Below are positions 39,638 to 51,497 of a stretch of 64,000 bases of DNA, one piece after another. The stretch comes from Polychytrium aggregatum (lineage: Eukaryota > Chytridiomycota > Chytridiomycetes > Polychytriales). The notes below the pieces were generated by a model. It searched no databases, was not told the origin of the DNA, and saw only the letters and a list, made by a program, of their open reading frames with translations. How positions within the stretch are numbered: position 1 is the first letter of the stretch; the number at the start of each line of letters is the position of its first letter. Made by a program: the position numbers and the translations under genes. The stretch is from NCBI RefSeq assembly GCF_025602895.1, contig NW_026516205.1:434001-498000 (forward strand), written 5' to 3'.

Positions 39638-42600
39638 TTAAGAAGGCTTCCTGCGAGGAGCCCTGCGTGTGCTCTTTATTTGGGGCTCCTCGAGGTGTTT
39701 ACCGTATTTACTCAGCTCCTCGGGTGCATGGGACAAGTCCTCCAGTGTTTGCCATGTGTTGCCCGAGTGTGGGTAACCAACCCACTTGACATAAAACCGA
39801 AGTGACCCATCAGCCACTTTCTTGTGCCTCACGATCCTTTCGACTTCATATTCTTGAGTATAGTATTGTCCGAGGTCGTCTTCCAGTGGTGCGTCGTCCG
39901 GGACACCTTCGTCGGCGTCGGGGAACTGTGCTGGACTGCGGGTCGTGTGGCGACGCAGCTTGGACACATGGAAGACAGGATGGAGCTTGCTTCCAGGTGG
40001 CAAGTCCAACAGGTAGTTGAGGGGACTGGGTCGGGCCGCTATCTTGAACGGTCCTCGGTACTTGGGCAACAACTTCTTTGACTGGGCTTCGGGGACCTTG
40101 ATGTTGTCGGCGTCCAGGTAGACAAGGTCTCCAACTTCAAAGGAGACATCCTGGTGTCGGCGGTCGTAGTACTTCGCCATCACTTGTTGCGCATCCGTGA
40201 GCGCGTCGGCGATCATCTTGTGTCGGACTTGATGATCTTTGACAAAGGCACTTGGTTTGGGAGGCAATCCAGCCGTGGACTCGGTCAGTGTCAAGGAGGT
40301 GGGAACATCAGGCTGGAATCCGTAGAGCGCCTCAAAGGGGCTCAAGCCAGTTGTGCTCGACTTGGCGGTGTTGTATGCAAACTCTGCATGACTCAGCTGT
40401 ATGTCCCAGTCGTCTTGGCTGGTCGAGGCGTATGTCCTCAGGTATTGCTCGAGGGTGCGGATCGTCCGCTCGGACTGTCCATCCGTTTGTTGGTGGTGCG
40501 AGGTTGACATGTTCAGCTTGGTGCCGAGATGGTCGAACAGACTTGTCCAAAACAAGGAGGTGAATCGGGGGTCTCGATCACTGACGATGGACTTTGGGAG
40601 GCCGTGGTGCTTGAACACATGCTTGAAGAACAGCAGTGCAAGGTCAGGCGCGGAGCATGTCGTCTGGCACGGCACAAAGTGTGCCATCTTGCTGAACCTG
40701 TCGACAAAGACAGCGATTGCATCGTGGTCCAACTTGGTCGTCGGTAGATGCGTGATGAGATCCATGGACATGCTGGTCCAGGGGCGGTCGGGAACAGGCA
40801 GGGGTTGCAGCAATCCTTGCTCTCGGGTCGTGCGTGACTTGACCATCTTGCAGGTATGGCAGGACTCGATGTACTTCTCGACGGTGCGCTTCATTCCAGG
40901 CCAGTATGCGACTTTGGCCAGTCGGTCGTATGTCTTCTCGACTCCAAAGTGTCCAGCGAGGGGCGAGTCGTGGACCTCTTGGAGCAACTTGGTCTTCAAC
41001 GACGGAATGTCCGGCACACAGACACGGCTGTCCTTCTTCAGGAGGAGCAGGCCATCACGCACTGTGTACTCGGATGATTCGTCGTCCTTGGGGAGCTTAG
41101 ACACCTTTCGGAACAGTTCTCCGAACTGTTTGTCGTTGGCGATGTTGTCTCGGACAACATCCAGCATCGTGTTGTCGACACTGACAGTCGACTCGTACAG
41201 TGACGCCAATTGGTAGTCGGGGCGTCGGGACAGTGCGTCAGGCACCACATTGAGTTTGCCTTTCTGGTATACAACCTCGTAGTTGTACTCGGCGAGGAAC
41301 TCCATCCATCGCGCTTGGCGTCGGCTCAGGTTCTTCTTGGTGTCGAGGTAACGCAGTGACTGGTGGTCCGTCACAATCTTGAAGGGCTTGGCGGTACCGT
41401 GGAGGTACACTCGGAACTTCTGCAGCGCGTAGATGATCGCAAGCTGCTCCTTCTCGTGCACGGGATAGTTGATCTCGTGTTGGGACAGTTTGCGCGACTC
41501 GAAGGCAACGGGCCTTCCCTCCTGCATCAAAACAGCTCCCACCGCAAAGTCGGAGGCGTCGGTGTGCACGGAGACATCCGTGTTCGGGTCGAACACAGCG
41601 AGGACAGGAGCGTTCGTCAAGGCGTGCTTGAGGGTCTCGAACGCTTGGCGTTGTGGGTGGTCCCACACGAAGGGGCACTCTTTGCGGAGTAGGTCTGTGA
41701 GTGGACCGGCAGTGCGCGCCAGATCGGGGATGAATCGGCGGTAGTAGTTGACGAGACCGAGAAACGACTGCACGTCAGAGACGCATGCGAGCGGCGGCCA
41801 CTCGACCACAGACTTGACCTTGGCGGGGTCGACTTCGATTCCTCTTCCTGAGACAACGTGTCCCAGGAACGGGACTTGATTCTTGAAGAACTCACACTTG
41901 GACAGTTTGGCATACAACTTGTGCTCGCGTAGCTTGGCCAGCACGCGGGCGACATGACCTTCATGGGTCGCTTCATCCTTGCTGTACACAAGGATATCAT
42001 CCAGGTACACGATGACAGAGTTGTCGAGCTCTTGGCGGAACACATCGTTCATCAGCTGCATGAACGTGGCAGGTGCGTTCGTCAATCCGAACGGCAGCAC
42101 TAGGAACTCGTACAGTCCGTAGCGAGTCCTGAAGGCGGTCTTGTGGACATCATCCTCGTGGATGCGGATCTGATGGTAGCCTGAGCGGAGGTCTATCTTG
42201 CTAAAGACCTTTGCTCCACTCAGACGATCCATCAACTCGTCGATCCTGGGCAACGGGTAGGTGTTCTTGATGGTCTGTTTGTTTAGTGCGCGATAGTCGA
42301 CGCACATCCTGAGATCACCTTCTTTCTTCTTGACAAAGAGCACTGGTGCACCATACGGTGACTGGCTCGGGCGGATGAACCCATGGGCGAGGAGGTCATC
42401 CAACTGGCGCTTGAGTTCGTCCATCTCCGTCAGCGACAGTTGGTACGTCGGTCTTGACGGAGGCGACGAGCCTGGTTCGATGTCGATGCGATGATCGACG
42501 GTGCGTTGGGGTGGCAGGCATTGTGGCAACTGGTCGGGGAATACGTCCTTGTACTCGTCGAGCAGCTTGGTCACCACAGGCGGGGGACCGGGACCGGCTT

Positions 42601-43555
42601 GGTCGGTGTCGTCGACCTCACGCACGACACAGAGGAACGACGTGTCCTTCTTGATCAGCCTCTTGAATTGCATGGCTGAGAGGAGAGGTGGCATGTTGGG
42701 TGAGGCCATGCCCTGCAGGACAATGTCAGGGCCAACACGGACAGTGCGGCCTTTCCAGTCGACGACTGGAGTCGGCTCGGCACGAGCAAGCCAGCTCATG
42801 CCGAGGATGGCATCGAACTTGGTGTCGATCACTTGGAACAACAGGACAGGATGGTACTTGGGATGGAGGGCCACTCGCAGGACCACTTGGTGTGTGCACT
42901 GCTGCACACGATCGTCTGCAAGCGCCACACTCATCGGCGACTTCTTCTTGGTTGCATGTATGTTGAGCTCCTGGAGCAAGCGTCTGCTGACAAAGTTGCA
43001 GCTTGCTCCAGAGTCCACCATCATTCGGACGGTGTGACCTTGGACGGTGGCAGGGAGGTACAGCAGGGACTCTTCATGGTCCTCCTGCACAGCCTCCTGC
43101 ACCATGACTTGACTTGGGGGAACGGGCGACACTTGGTCTTGGTTGGCTTCATCACGGCCACTCGGACATTTTGGATAGGGTTCGGCCATTGCGGGGGCCT
43201 GCGGCGTCAGCACGCCATTGCACACGACGTCCACGGCTTGCGGACACATGTCGGAAGCATCCGACACACACGACTTGACAGGGGTGAGGGCACAGGCGGT
43301 CCTGTCCCTCAAGGGTTCTTGATTTTCTTTTTTGTTTTGGTTTTCAATTTTGGTTTTCTCTTCACGTTCGTGGAGAGGCAGGCGGCTTGCGCCACCATGC
43401 ACCTCTCGCACGACGCACAACACTTGGTTTGTTTCTCCTTCGGGGGAGGGGGCGAGGTGAACTTCCTCTGGAGACGCGTGGACTGCATTGAGCAATCCAC
43501 GGCGTTGGTCTCCTACTAGGGCTCCAGAGCCACCTAGTAGGGTCGGCCGTTTCCC
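39638..43555 (-). CDS. Family D Pol, copy 1
   Basis: About 1305 residues in the -1 frame after the slip site 43549-43555. A variable Lys-rich linker is followed by protease [23 protein letters not shown], RNase H ([23 protein letters not shown]), integrase (H-H-C-C finger with [12 protein letters not shown] in MDLITH, SDRDPRF and GQSERT) and chromodomain [21 protein letters not shown]. The open frame begins without an ATG, as expected for a frameshift product. No internal stop; probably functional. Confidence 0.95.
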   Translation of the reverse strand, partial: GKRPTLLGGSGALVGDQRRGLLNAVHASPEEVHLAPSPEGETNQVLCVVREVHGGASRLPLHEREEKTKIENQNKKENQEPLRDRTACALTPVKSCVSDASDMCPQAVDVVCNGVLTPQAPAMAEPYPKCPSGRDEANQDQVSPVPPSQVMVQEAVQEDHEESLLYLPATVQGHTVRMMVDSGASCNFVSRRLLQELNIHATKKKSPMSVALADDRVQQCTHQVVLRVALHPKYHPVLLFQVIDTKFDAILGMSWLARAEPTPVVDWKGRTVRVGPDIVLQGMASPNMPPLLSAMQFKRLIKKDTSFLCVVREVDDTDQAGPGPPPVVTKLLDEYKDVFPDQLPQCLPPQRTVDHRIDIEPGSSPPSRPTYQLSLTEMDELKRQLDDLLAHGFIRPSQSPYGAPVLFVKKKEGDLRMCVDYRALNKQTIKNTYPLPRIDELMDRLSGAKVFSKIDLRSGYHQIRIHEDDVHKTAFRTRYGLYEFLVLPFGLTNAPATFMQLMNDVFRQELDNSVIVYLDDILVYSKDEATHEGHVARVLAKLREHKLYAKLSKCEFFKNQVPFLGHVVSGRGIEVDPAKVKSVVEWPPLACVSDVQSFLGLVNYYRRFIPDLARTAGPLTDLLRKECPFVWDHPQRQAFETLKHALTNAPVLAVFDPNTDVSVHTDASDFAVGAVLMQEGRPVAFESRKLSQHEINYPVHEKEQLAIIYALQKFRVYLHGTAKPFKIVTDHQSLRYLDTKKNLSRRQARWMEFLAEYNYEVVYQKGKLNVVPDALSRRPDYQLASLYESTVSVDNTMLDVVRDNIANDKQFGELFRKVSKLPKDDESSEYTVRDGLLLLKKDSRVCVPDIPSLKTKLLQEVHDSPLAGHFGVEKTYDRLAKVAYWPGMKRTVEKYIESCHTCKMVKSRTTREQGLLQPLPVPDRPWTSMSMDLITHLPTTKLDHDAIAVFVDRFSKMAHFVPCQTTCSAPDLALLFFKHVFKHHGLPKSIVSDRDPRFTSLFWTSLFDHLGTKLNMSTSHHQQTDGQSERTIRTLEQYLRTYASTSQDDWDIQLSHAEFAYNTAKSSTTGLSPFEALYGFQPDVPTSLTLTESTAGLPPKPSAFVKDHQVRHKMIADALTDAQQVMAKYYDRRHQDVSFEVGDLVYLDADNIKVPEAQSKKLLPKYRGPFKIAARPSPLNYLLDLPPGSKLHPVFHVSKLRRHTTRSPAQFPDADEGVPDDAPLEDDLGQYYTQEYEVERIVRHKKVADGSLRFYVKWVGYPHSGNTWQTLEDLSHAPEELSKYGKHLEEPQIKSTRRAPRRKPS

Positions 43556-44355
43556 GACTTCATGGGGCACTCCTTGGCCTGGTGTCCCGGTCGGTGACAG
43601 AAGAAGCAGGAACCATGGCGGAGGTCCTCCTGCTTCTGTCTGTCCTTGGGGGAGACAGTGGCAGCTTGCTGGAACCGGGAGCGGGGAGGGCCACGAGCCT
43701 CCATGGCGTTGACGTCAACGTCCATGGGCTCAGGCATGGGTCTTGCGGGCGGGGCCGGGCGAGGCGGACGGGCTGGGACGTGATGAGACCGATGGCCGCC
43801 TGCCAGCTGCGGGTAGAACTGGCGGCCATGGTACTGGACGTTGTCGAGGTTCTCGGCAACGTCCATCATCACGTCCAGGGACTTGCGGGCATCAGGGTTG
43901 CTGGCGATGTACTCTCTGATCTTGGGCTTGAGGCCCTTCTGGAAGAGGTACATCGCATCAGCAGAGCCCAGCTCCTCAATCTGGGAGGAGAGGTCTTCAA
44001 ACTCCTCGATGTAGCGGGTCACAGAACCACGCTGCACGAGAGAGTATAGCTTGTCACGGGCAATGAGTTCAGCATTGGGGCTGCCGAAGCGGCGACGGAG
44101 GCGGTCCTTGAAGTCGTCAAACACACCTTCGCTCTGCTCGTCGAACCCTTGGCGGCGGTACCAACGGTACGCCTGGTCCTTTAAGCAGAGCTTGGCGGCG
44201 ACGATGTGGTGGGTGGGGGCGACTTGGGCAGCATCGAGGTAGTCCTCGAGTTGCTGCAGCCAGTCCTCCACCGAGGAGGAGCGGCTCTTCCCAGTAAACA
44301 CTGGGGCACGGAAGGTCTTGAGGAAGGCTTCCGGAAGTGGGCGGGGGTTGCTCAT
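43534..44355 (-). CDS. Family D Gag, copy 1
   Basis: A 273-residue capsid protein starting [15 protein letters not shown]. It has a retrotransposon-gag core ([12 protein letters not shown]...YRWYRRQGF), a Pro-rich linker and a canonical CX2CX4HX4C knuckle [14 protein letters not shown] near the end. Five codons lie between the slip site and the stop TAG. Confidence 0.93.
   Translation of the reverse strand: MSNPRPLPEAFLKTFRAPVFTGKSRSSSVEDWLQQLEDYLDAAQVAPTHHIVAAKLCLKDQAYRWYRRQGFDEQSEGVFDDFKDRLRRRFGSPNAELIARDKLYSLVQRGSVTRYIEEFEDLSSQIEELGSADAMYLFQKGLKPKIREYIASNPDARKSLDVMMDVAENLDNVQYHGRQFYPQLAGGHRSHHVPARPPRPAPPARPMPEPMDVDVNAMEARGPPRSRFQQAATVSPKDRQKQEDLRHGSCFFCHRPGHQAKECPMKSGNGRPY
43549..43555 (-). 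promoter_or_regulatory. -1 ribosomal frameshift site, family D copy 1
   Basis: Minus-strand GGGAAAC in phase G-GGA-AAC, then a 7-nt spacer and a hairpin (43541-43512). It is the mirror of the copy 2 signal described at 56380. Confidence 0.88.
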
Positions 44356-44477
44356 GGCAGGGGCAGGCTCCAGGGACAGAGAGGAGAGTCGGTCGGCAAG
44401 AGAGGCGGGATCCAGCTTGAGGATCTAGAAAGAGGACAAACAGGACGAAAACAAGACGAGGATTTCCGATGCTACCA

Positions 44478-44786
44478 TGTAACGTCCACTACTGGGACGT
44501 TGGGGCAAGACGGGGAGGGAGGGGGTACAAGACAAGACAGGACGGGGCAGAACAGGGCGGTGCTAGGCTACTCTAGCGGACGGGTGAGCTCGGGGAGCAC
44601 TTACGTTTATTCACGATAAAACCGAACTCCAGACAAACGGGGGGAACGGGGGCAACCCGCAGGTATACCCTGCGGTGGCCTGCCTGCGGTGCGTGAAAAC
44701 GCAAAGCGCAGCACAGGTCACGACCCACTGCGCCGCGCAGTACGCGCAGTACGCGCAGCACAGCGTCGGAGATACCATCTCCTACA
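44478..44786 (-). repeat. Family D copy 1, 5' LTR
   Basis: 309 bp, matching 39320-39628. The primer binding site TGGTAGCATCGG follows on the minus strand (44477-44466). Confidence 0.95.
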
Positions 44787-44791
44787 CTTAT

Positions 44792-46237
44792 CAAGCCCTC
44801 TCCGATTATGAAACCGAGGTACGTGACGGTATCCTTAAAGAATGAGCACTTCTCTGGGCGAATTTTGAAGGAATGCTGCTTGATCTTCTCCAGAACCAAC
44901 TCGATATGCTTGATATGATCCTCTTCGTTCTCCGAGGCGATGAGTATATCGTCAATGTAGACGAACACGAAGTCATCAATGTACTCTCGGAATATTTCAT
45001 TCATTGCTGCTTGGAATACGGAGGGGCTATTGGCAAGCCCGAAGGGCATCACGGCCCATTCAAAGTGCCCATACTTCGTGCGAAAGGCTGTTTTAGGTGA
45101 GTCTTCTTCTGCAATACGGATCTGATGAAACCCGCGCTGCAAATCCAGCTTCGAGAACACTCGACACTTCGAGAGTCTGTCCATGATCTCCCTCATGTTA
45201 GGGAGGGCCGTTCGATCTTTCACGGTGTTCTTATTGAGAGCTCGGTAGTCGAAGACGAGTCGATATTTCTCTCCTTGCTTTACCCAAAACACAGGTGCCC
45301 CGAAAGGAGAAATTGATTTTCGAATGTGCTCGATATTCAAAAGTCGCGATAGCTCGTCCTTGAGACGCGCAAGTTCTTCTGAAGACATTTGGTAAAGGCT
45401 TGACCAAGTCGGTTTCGAGTTCTCTTCCAGGTTGATTTTCATGTCGATACCTGTCCGGTGAGGTGGCAGTTGATCGAGTTCGCTGAAGACGTGGTGGAAG
45501 TTCTGGATGCGTGATCGATGTTCTGGGTTCAGGGTTGCTAGGGCAACTTCGAGGTTCTTCTGGAAATCAGTCAAGGTTGTCTCAATGTGGTTCAAGGAGC
45601 AGTGGAAGACTTGTGAAGTCGATGCCAGGTTCGCAATTTCTCCCATAGGCATGTGGTATTGTTTCTTGAGTTCGGAGATGGTGATAGGGGATGAGACTGA
45701 GACATAATCGGCAGTCCAGAGGTGGTCACCTTCATGTTTGAAACTAACAATGTTGCTTGGCCAATCGATTTCTGGGTTGGATTGGTCAAACCAGTTCTTT
45801 CCAAGAATCAAGTCCCAAGTGAGTGGTGCAGTAAAGAGCTGCATCCTCGCTTGGTAGTTTTGAATTCGGAGGTCCACTGGGTCAGAGAGCTTTGAAGGAA
45901 AAGATTTCCCGTTTGGCATTTGCACCGTGTTGGTGGTTGTGTGGGTCACAATTTGGAGGTCGCTGGCGATGGATTCTGAGATGTACGAGCTGGTGGCTCC
46001 AGGGTCAAGTAGAACTGTGATGGGGTAGTTGTTCAAAGATCCTTTTATTTTAAGGAGTCCCTTTGCGTTTTCACTTTGGATCTCGATTTCGTGCAGCCTG
46101 GGGGTGATGGTGTTCACCGACTGGGGGCTGGCACTGTGGGTGGTCAAATCTGATGTGGATGGTGTTGAGGCTTCGCGACAACCCGCCGTGTCCTTCAATA
46201 GGTCCAGCTGACAGGGGTTGCCGCCTCCACGTTTCCC
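44792..46237 (-). pseudogene. Family B Pol, unit 2, N-terminal part
   Basis: The frameshift site (46231-46237), protease (DPGATSS) and RT through YIDDILIASENEEDH and LGFIIGEGLI are the same as unit 1 at an offset of 10568. It is then cut at 44792 by D and its duplicated CTTAT. Confidence 0.92.
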
Positions 46238-47244
46238 GAGTCTTCGTGCGGAGGTTCGTAGGTCGTTCCTTGGTCGACGATTTCGAGGCTATTGATCCTT
46301 TGATCGACCGGGCAGTCGCGGGCTATGTGCCCAAACTTGCGGCAACGGTAGCATCCACCTTTCTTCCTGAGGAAATCTCTCTCACGGTCGGAGAGTTTCC
46401 CAATGGGGCGGTTATTCACATTGTCGATCTCCATCGCATTTGGATCGCGAACAGCCGGAGCGGGCCCAGAAGGTGCTTGGAAAAGAGGACGAGCTGGTCG
46501 AATGATGGTCCTGGTCTGGGGATAAGAACTGAACCCATCCCTCTGAAATCGTAGAGTCGGTGGGCGGGGGTCGGTGCTGCCAAACATGATTGCTTCGTAA
46601 CGCTCTGCAATCGTCATGGCCTCGTCAAGGGACTTCTTGCCGGTCGATTCGAGTTTCCATTCGACTTCCTTGCTCACATGACGCTTGAGTTTCGCAAGGT
46701 AGCGTTGGAGAGCAACGGCCGGGTCGTTGAGGTGCGGAAGTTCCAGGAGCAGGTCACGGAAGCGAGCATTAAACGCGGCGACACTTCCGGTCTGGGAAAG
46801 GACCTCAAACTCGTGCTCAAGGGACCTGACCGTGGTTACAGGAACGAAGGCTGCACGGATAGCTGAATACACGGCCTCTGGTGTCAAGGTCTCGACAGGG
46901 TTACTTTGGAAATGCAATCTCCACCAGACCTTTGCCTTGCCGTGTAGGTTCATGGCAATCGTAGAGACCGAGGTTTGGGGGTCCAGCGAGTAATACTCGC
47001 AGTACTCGGTCATTGAGTATTGGAACTCGTCGAAAATGCTAGCTTTCCTCTCGCCTGTGAAGGCGGGTGGCAATGGCATCTTGGGCTTCGTCGAGGCTAC
47101 GGGTGTCCTCAGGCCGTGGGCAGCGAGAAAGTTCATAAGCCGAGCTTGTTCAACACGAGTGAGTTGACTGATAGTTTCGAGGCATTCTTCCACGTTCGGA
47201 CCGGAGCCCGATGCTACCATGTCAGGACCGAGGTCTTCGGGCAT
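46195..47244 (-). CDS. Family B Gag, unit 2
   Basis: Same 349-codon frame as unit 1, with knuckle CYRCRKFGHIARDC. It remains open although its pol is split, so only Gag could be made from this unit. Confidence 0.9.
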   Translation of the reverse strand: MPEDLGPDMVASGSGPNVEECLETISQLTRVEQARLMNFLAAHGLRTPVASTKPKMPLPPAFTGERKASIFDEFQYSMTEYCEYYSLDPQTSVSTIAMNLHGKAKVWWRLHFQSNPVETLTPEAVYSAIRAAFVPVTTVRSLEHEFEVLSQTGSVAAFNARFRDLLLELPHLNDPAVALQRYLAKLKRHVSKEVEWKLESTGKKSLDEAMTIAERYEAIMFGSTDPRPPTLRFQRDGFSSYPQTRTIIRPARPLFQAPSGPAPAVRDPNAMEIDNVNNRPIGKLSDRERDFLRKKGGCYRCRKFGHIARDCPVDQRINSLEIVDQGTTYEPPHEDSGNVEAATPVSWTY

Positions 47245-47585
47245 GGCGGATCAGAGGAAAAAGATATATTCAAAAATAAGATCTGGGTTCGAAGTTCGCA
47301 AGTGCCCCCCCTCCTCTCGGATAGAACTCGTCGTTCTTCTTAAGGGAGACCCCCGGGTCCGTCAGCATCGAGCGGTCAGAGGGGCAACATCTCTCGTGGG
47401 TGCTCTGAGGGTCAGCGAGAGAGGCTTAACACGCAGCGAGAGTGGATTGCCACAGCATCTGGTGCGTGTGGCAATCTTGGCGTCAACGTGGGGTCGTCGT
47501 GCGCCAATCAAACGGGAAGAGTGCGCGCGTGCATTCACGGGCGCATGATCTGCGATGTGGAGGTGGAAGTGGCAGGGTCGTGACA
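47220..47585 (-). repeat. Family B LTR 3 (5' LTR of unit 2)
   Basis: 366 bp, same sequence as LTRs 1 and 2. GTGTT follows at 47586-47590. Confidence 0.95.
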
Positions 47586-47590
47586 GTGTT

Positions 47591-50011
47591 GGTGCCGGGG
47601 TGAGCTGCACAGACAGAGTCGTGGTGGTCCTTGATGATCGAGATGCGGAGGTCCTTATCGGGGATGCAGATGCGGGTCGAGTCGAAGTAGAGAATCCCGT
47701 GTCGGAGTGAGAAGCGGTGCAGCTGTGCCTTCATCCACGGCTTGAGTCCGTCGGTCGAGTTGTCGCGGAGGGCCGAGATCAGTGCTGGCAGGATCGGGTC
47801 GGAGCTGTACTGAGTGCGGATGGTGTCCAAGAGATCGTCGGGCGAGGGTCCGAGGTTGACAATCGCGTTGATGATCGAGACTTGGACGGCCTTGGAGATG
47901 GCTGTCGGTGTGCGCGAGAGCACGTCGGCGACCTTGTTCCACGAGCCGGGGATCCACTGGATCTCGAGGTCAAAGTCCAGCATCGTGTCGATGGCTCGCT
48001 GTTGGCGCTTGTTGAGGGTCTTGGAGTCGAGGATGTGCTTGAGCGCCTTCTGGTCGGTGTGGAGGAAGACTTTGCGGCCGACGAGGTAGTTCTTGAACTT
48101 GTCGAGGTGGCGGGTGATCGACAGCAACTCGCCGTTGTAGGGCGAGTAGTTGAGCTCGGATCCGTGCAGTTTCTGCGAGTTGAAGGCGATGGGGCGCACT
48201 GTGCCGGATCCGTCCATGTCCTGGCCGATCCATCCACCAATCGATGCGCTTGACTCGGACCAGTCGGTGAAGAGGTGAATGTCTTTGTCCGGGTTGACCA
48301 TGTGCAGCGACTGAGGCGAGAGCAACTTGAGCTGCTCGAAGGCGGCGATGGCGTTGTCGTCCCAGACGACGGACTTGGTCGAGTTGGCAGAGCGGGTGGT
48401 GATCAGTGTCGAGAGTGGACCGGCGAGGGCAGCGTAGCCGGGGACAAAGCTCATGATGGTGTTGGTCAAGCCGAGGAAGCTGCGGAGTTCGTGTTCAGTC
48501 GTTGGTCGCGGGTAGTTCTTGATGGCGTCGATGCGCGAGGGATGCACTTGGATGCGTCCTTCGCCGATGATGAAGCCGAGATAGGTGACGGTCGAGTTGA
48601 AGAACGAACACTTCTCGGGTCGGATCTTGAAGCCGTGTCGGTGGATCTTGTCGAGGACCAGTTCGATGTGGCGGATGTGCTGGTCCTCGTCCTCGGATGC
48701 GATCAGGATGTCGTCGATGTAGACGAACACAAAGTCGTCGATGTACTCGCGGAAGATGTCGTTCATCGCGGCTTGGAAAACCGAGGGACTGTTGGCGAGA
48801 CCAAAGGGCATCACGAGCCACTCAAAGTGGCCGTACTTGGTCCTGAAGGCCGTCTTGGGGGTGTCGGCGTCGGCAATGCGGATCTGGTGGAATCCGCGTT
48901 GCAAGTCGAGCTTGGAGAAGACACGGCACTTGGACAGGCGGTCGATGATCTCGCGCATGTTGGGCAGCGCGGTGCGGTCCTTGACGGTGATCTTGTTGAG
49001 GGCGCGGAAGTCAAAGACGAGTCGGAACTTGTCGCCCTGCTTGACCCAGAAGATCGGTGCGCCGAAGGGCGAGACGGACTTGCGGATGTGGCCGATTCGG
49101 AGCAATCGGTCGAGTTCGTCTTTGAGTCGAGCGAGTTCTTCGGCCGACATCTGGTAGAGCGACGACCAAGTTGACTTGGCAGAGTCGTCGAGTCGGATGT
49201 TCATGTCGATGCCGGGTCGGTGAGGCGGGAGTTCCTTGAGTTCGTTGAAGGCATCGCGGTACTTTGCGATGATGGATCGGTGTTCGGGGGTCAGTGGTTC
49301 GAGGACACGGGCGAGTTGGGCAACGGGGTCGTAGGGTTCAACAGCAACTGTATTCAAGTCACTGCTCAGAGTACAAACATACACGGCGCCGGGAGTCGAG
49401 GCGAGTGCGTTGATCTGCTGGGTCGACATGTGGTACTGGAATCGGAGTTCGAGGGTCGTGAGTGGCATTCCGGAGTCGGGTCGCGATGCCGTCCAAGTGT
49501 GGTGCTTCCCGTCGATCGAGAACTTGATTCGGTTGGAGGGCCAGTCGATCTCGGGGTTGGTCTGGTCGAGCCAGTTCTTGCCGAGGATGACGTCCCAGGT
49601 GAGTGGCGCGGTGAAGAGGTTGATGCGGGCGTGGTAATCGTGGATGGTGAGGTCGACGGGATCGGTGACGGAGGACGGGAAGGACTTGCCGTTGGGCATC
49701 GTGACGGCGTTGGCGGTGGTCTTGGTTCGAAGGTCGAGGGTCGAGGCGAGGGTCTCGGAGATGTGCGAGTTAGTCGCACCAGGGTCGATGAGGACGGTGA
49801 TCGGGGAGCCGTTGAGGGTGGCGTCGATCACAAGCAGTCCCTTGCCGTGATTGGCGGCAATGCGGTGGGGTTCGTCGATGAGAGAGTTGATCAGGTGGGG
49901 TCCGGTGGCGAGAGTCAATAGTTCAGCGTCGGGGGTCGGAGTCGGATGGCGGCAACTCGCCGGGTCCTTCAGAGGTCGTAGGATCCAGGGGTTGCCGCCT
50001 CGTCGTTTCCC
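47591..50011 (-). pseudogene. Family C Pol, 5' part: protease, RT, RNase H, start of integrase
   Basis: Begins at the slip site (50005-50011). Protease reads DPGATNSHIS, again with Pro in place of Ser/Thr. RT has YIDDILIASEDEDQH, and RNase H LFTDWSESSASIGG and TDQKALKHI. The integrase finger starts CAAHPGTNT and is cut at the B insertion; it continues at 31550. The frame is open here, but the downstream part is frameshifted near 31370. Confidence 0.88.
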
Positions 50012-50690
50012 TGATCTTCGTAGAAGGTGGCCTGGTCGGCGGTCTCGACGATGGCGTTGATGCGGGGCTGGTTCAAGGGACACTGCGAGGCGATGTGGCC
50101 GAACTTGCGGCAGCGGAAGCAGCCTCCGTTACGGCGGAGATACTCCTTCTCGCGGTCGGTGAGCTTCTTGATCGGGCGCATGTCGACGTTGTCGAGGTCC
50201 ATGGCGTTGGGGTCACGTGCGGGAGGCTGGGTTGGCTGGAAGGCGGGACGAGGAGGACGGACCATTGGGCGGAACTGCGGCTGGCCAGGTGGAGCGCGGA
50301 AGAGAGGAGGTCGCTGGAACGGGAGCTCGCGGAAGGGTTGGTCCCGGATCGGAGCGCGAGAGGGCTGCTGCATCAGTGGCTGCGATTGACCCATGATGGA
50401 CTCGTATCGCTCGGCGAGGGCCATGGCATCTTCGAGGGTGGCTGCGTTGGAGTCAAGCTTCCATTCGACTTCGATGCGCACCCTGTGCTTGAGCTTGGTG
50501 AGGTAACGCTGCAGGTTCTGGCGGTTGTTGCTGAAGTGGGGCAGCTCGAGGAGGAGATCGCGGAAACGGGAGTTGAACTGCTCGACGGAGCCGGTGTGGC
50601 GCAGTGCTTCGAACTCATCCTCGGTGGTGCGCAGCGAGGTGGACGGAAGGAAGGTGTCGCGGACGAGGGACAGGACGGCGGCCGGGGTCA
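49969..50690 (-). pseudogene. Family C Gag, truncated at its N-terminus
   Basis: The remaining ~240 codons include a gag core (RHTGSVEQFNSRFRDLLL-like, near 50560-50620), a Pro/Arg-rich linker and the knuckle CFRCRKFGHIASQC. It stops with TGA 49971-49969. The N-terminal portion is lost at the family E LTR. Confidence 0.82.
50005..50011 (-). promoter_or_regulatory. -1 ribosomal frameshift site, family C
   Basis: Minus-strand GGGAAAC in phase G-GGA-AAC. A 7-nt spacer follows, then CGGCAAC (49997-49991) pairing with GTTGCCG (49955-49949). The position where family B has a G-U pair is a G-C pair here, a covariation that supports the stem. Confidence 0.82.
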
Positions 50691-50695
50691 GGTTG

Positions 50696-51485
50696 TGTTA
50701 GAGTCCGAAGGGGACTCAACGGCAAAAGAGAAAGCGAGCTCGAAGTGAGCTCAGGGAAAGCAAGGGTAAAGTCCGAAGTGGACTCGGAGAGGGAGCGAGG
50801 GAAGCAAAGATCCGTTCAAGATAAGACTTGTCTCGAAATGAGACGTGAGGAACACTCAGAGAATAAAGTAGAAGGCACTTTATTTAGTCCTATTTTGAAC
50901 GCTGAGGTTCGACTACACATCGCGGGGGTCAGGCTATTTATAGACAAGTCCGGACTTGGCAGCGAAGGGCGGCCAAGGGAGGGAAAAGTGGGCGATCGAG
51001 CAGGGTGAAGGGGGCGATGCACGAACGAGGGCCGAGAAGGACCACCGAGACAGGCAGAGAACCAAAGCGAGAGAGGCGCAAGCAAAAGCGAAGCACCTGG
51101 CAGGAGAAACGTGCAAAGGCGAAGCAATGTGACTCAGCGTCAAGCAAGCGGATTGGTCAAAGAACAGATTGGGGCGAACGCATGCAAGATAGGCGAGGGT
51201 TTGGGGTGTTCAGGCAGGTCATGAGTCACCGGTGGGGGGACACATGACCGGCAGCCGAATTGCAACCAATCGCAGCAAGGCGCGTGCACAAACAAACCGG
51301 CGCGTGCGAAGAAGACAAAGGAAGCGGAGCAGCGCGGGGAAACGGAAGTGCGGAATGGGCGGAAATGGCAGGCAAAAGGCGGAAAATTGGAGGGAACTAC
51401 AAAGCTACACACAAACAAACAGAAAGGCAAAAGAACAGCCAAGTGTGCAGTCAAAGTGGAGAACAGGCAGGAGCTATCCCTAACA
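50696..51485 (-). repeat. Family E 3' LTR
   Basis: 790 bp. On the minus strand it has TATAAATA at 50942-50935 and AGCGTTCAAAAT at 50903-50892, 39 nt from the TATA start, and then AATAAA. AAGGAAGGGGATGA, a polypurine tract, precedes it on the minus strand. Confidence 0.93.
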
Positions 51486-51497
51486 TCATCCCCTTCC

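Larger units (their letters stand above)
39320..44786 (-). mobile_element. Ty3/gypsy chromovirus, family D copy 1, complete
   Basis: 5467 bp, LTRs 39320-39628 and 44478-44786 (309 bp each, no difference seen), with CTTAT duplicated at 39315-39319 and 44787-44791. It is inserted in the RT of family B unit 2. It mirrors copy 2 (position x equals 99935-x) with identical proteins. Confidence 0.97.
31556..47585 (-). mobile_element. Family B tandem: LTR-internal-LTR-internal-LTR Ty3/gypsy block
   Basis: Three 366-bp LTRs (31556-31921, 36652-37017, 47220-47585) separate two internal regions of 4730 bp each once D is removed. GTGTT flanks only the outermost ends (31551-31555 and 47586-47590), so the block arrived, or grew, as one unit inside family C. 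Offsets between copies are constant (5096 bp) and the encoded proteins are identical wherever both copies exist. Confidence 0.95.
29662..50690 (-). mobile_element. Ty3/gypsy chromovirus, family C, defective, split by family B and cut by family E
   Basis: Reading on the minus strand: truncated gag (from 50690), pol to 47591, the B block, then pol from 31550 to 30256 and the 3' LTR (30221-29662). GTGTT flanks the B block on both sides, so C was one element before. The 5' LTR and start of gag are missing beyond the family E LTR at 50696. The LTR is preceded by a G7 tract. Coding similarity to family B is high across pol, so B and C are sister families. Confidence 0.9.

Noticed and set aside
43534-43570. 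Independent pol start codon (GTG) in family D
   Set aside because: There is no ATG, and a canonical slip site with hairpin explains pol expression without a new start.
48275-49174. 299-codon plus-strand open frame
   Set aside because: It is antisense to the conserved RT/RNase H of family C and has Val/Asp/Gly-biased shadow composition.
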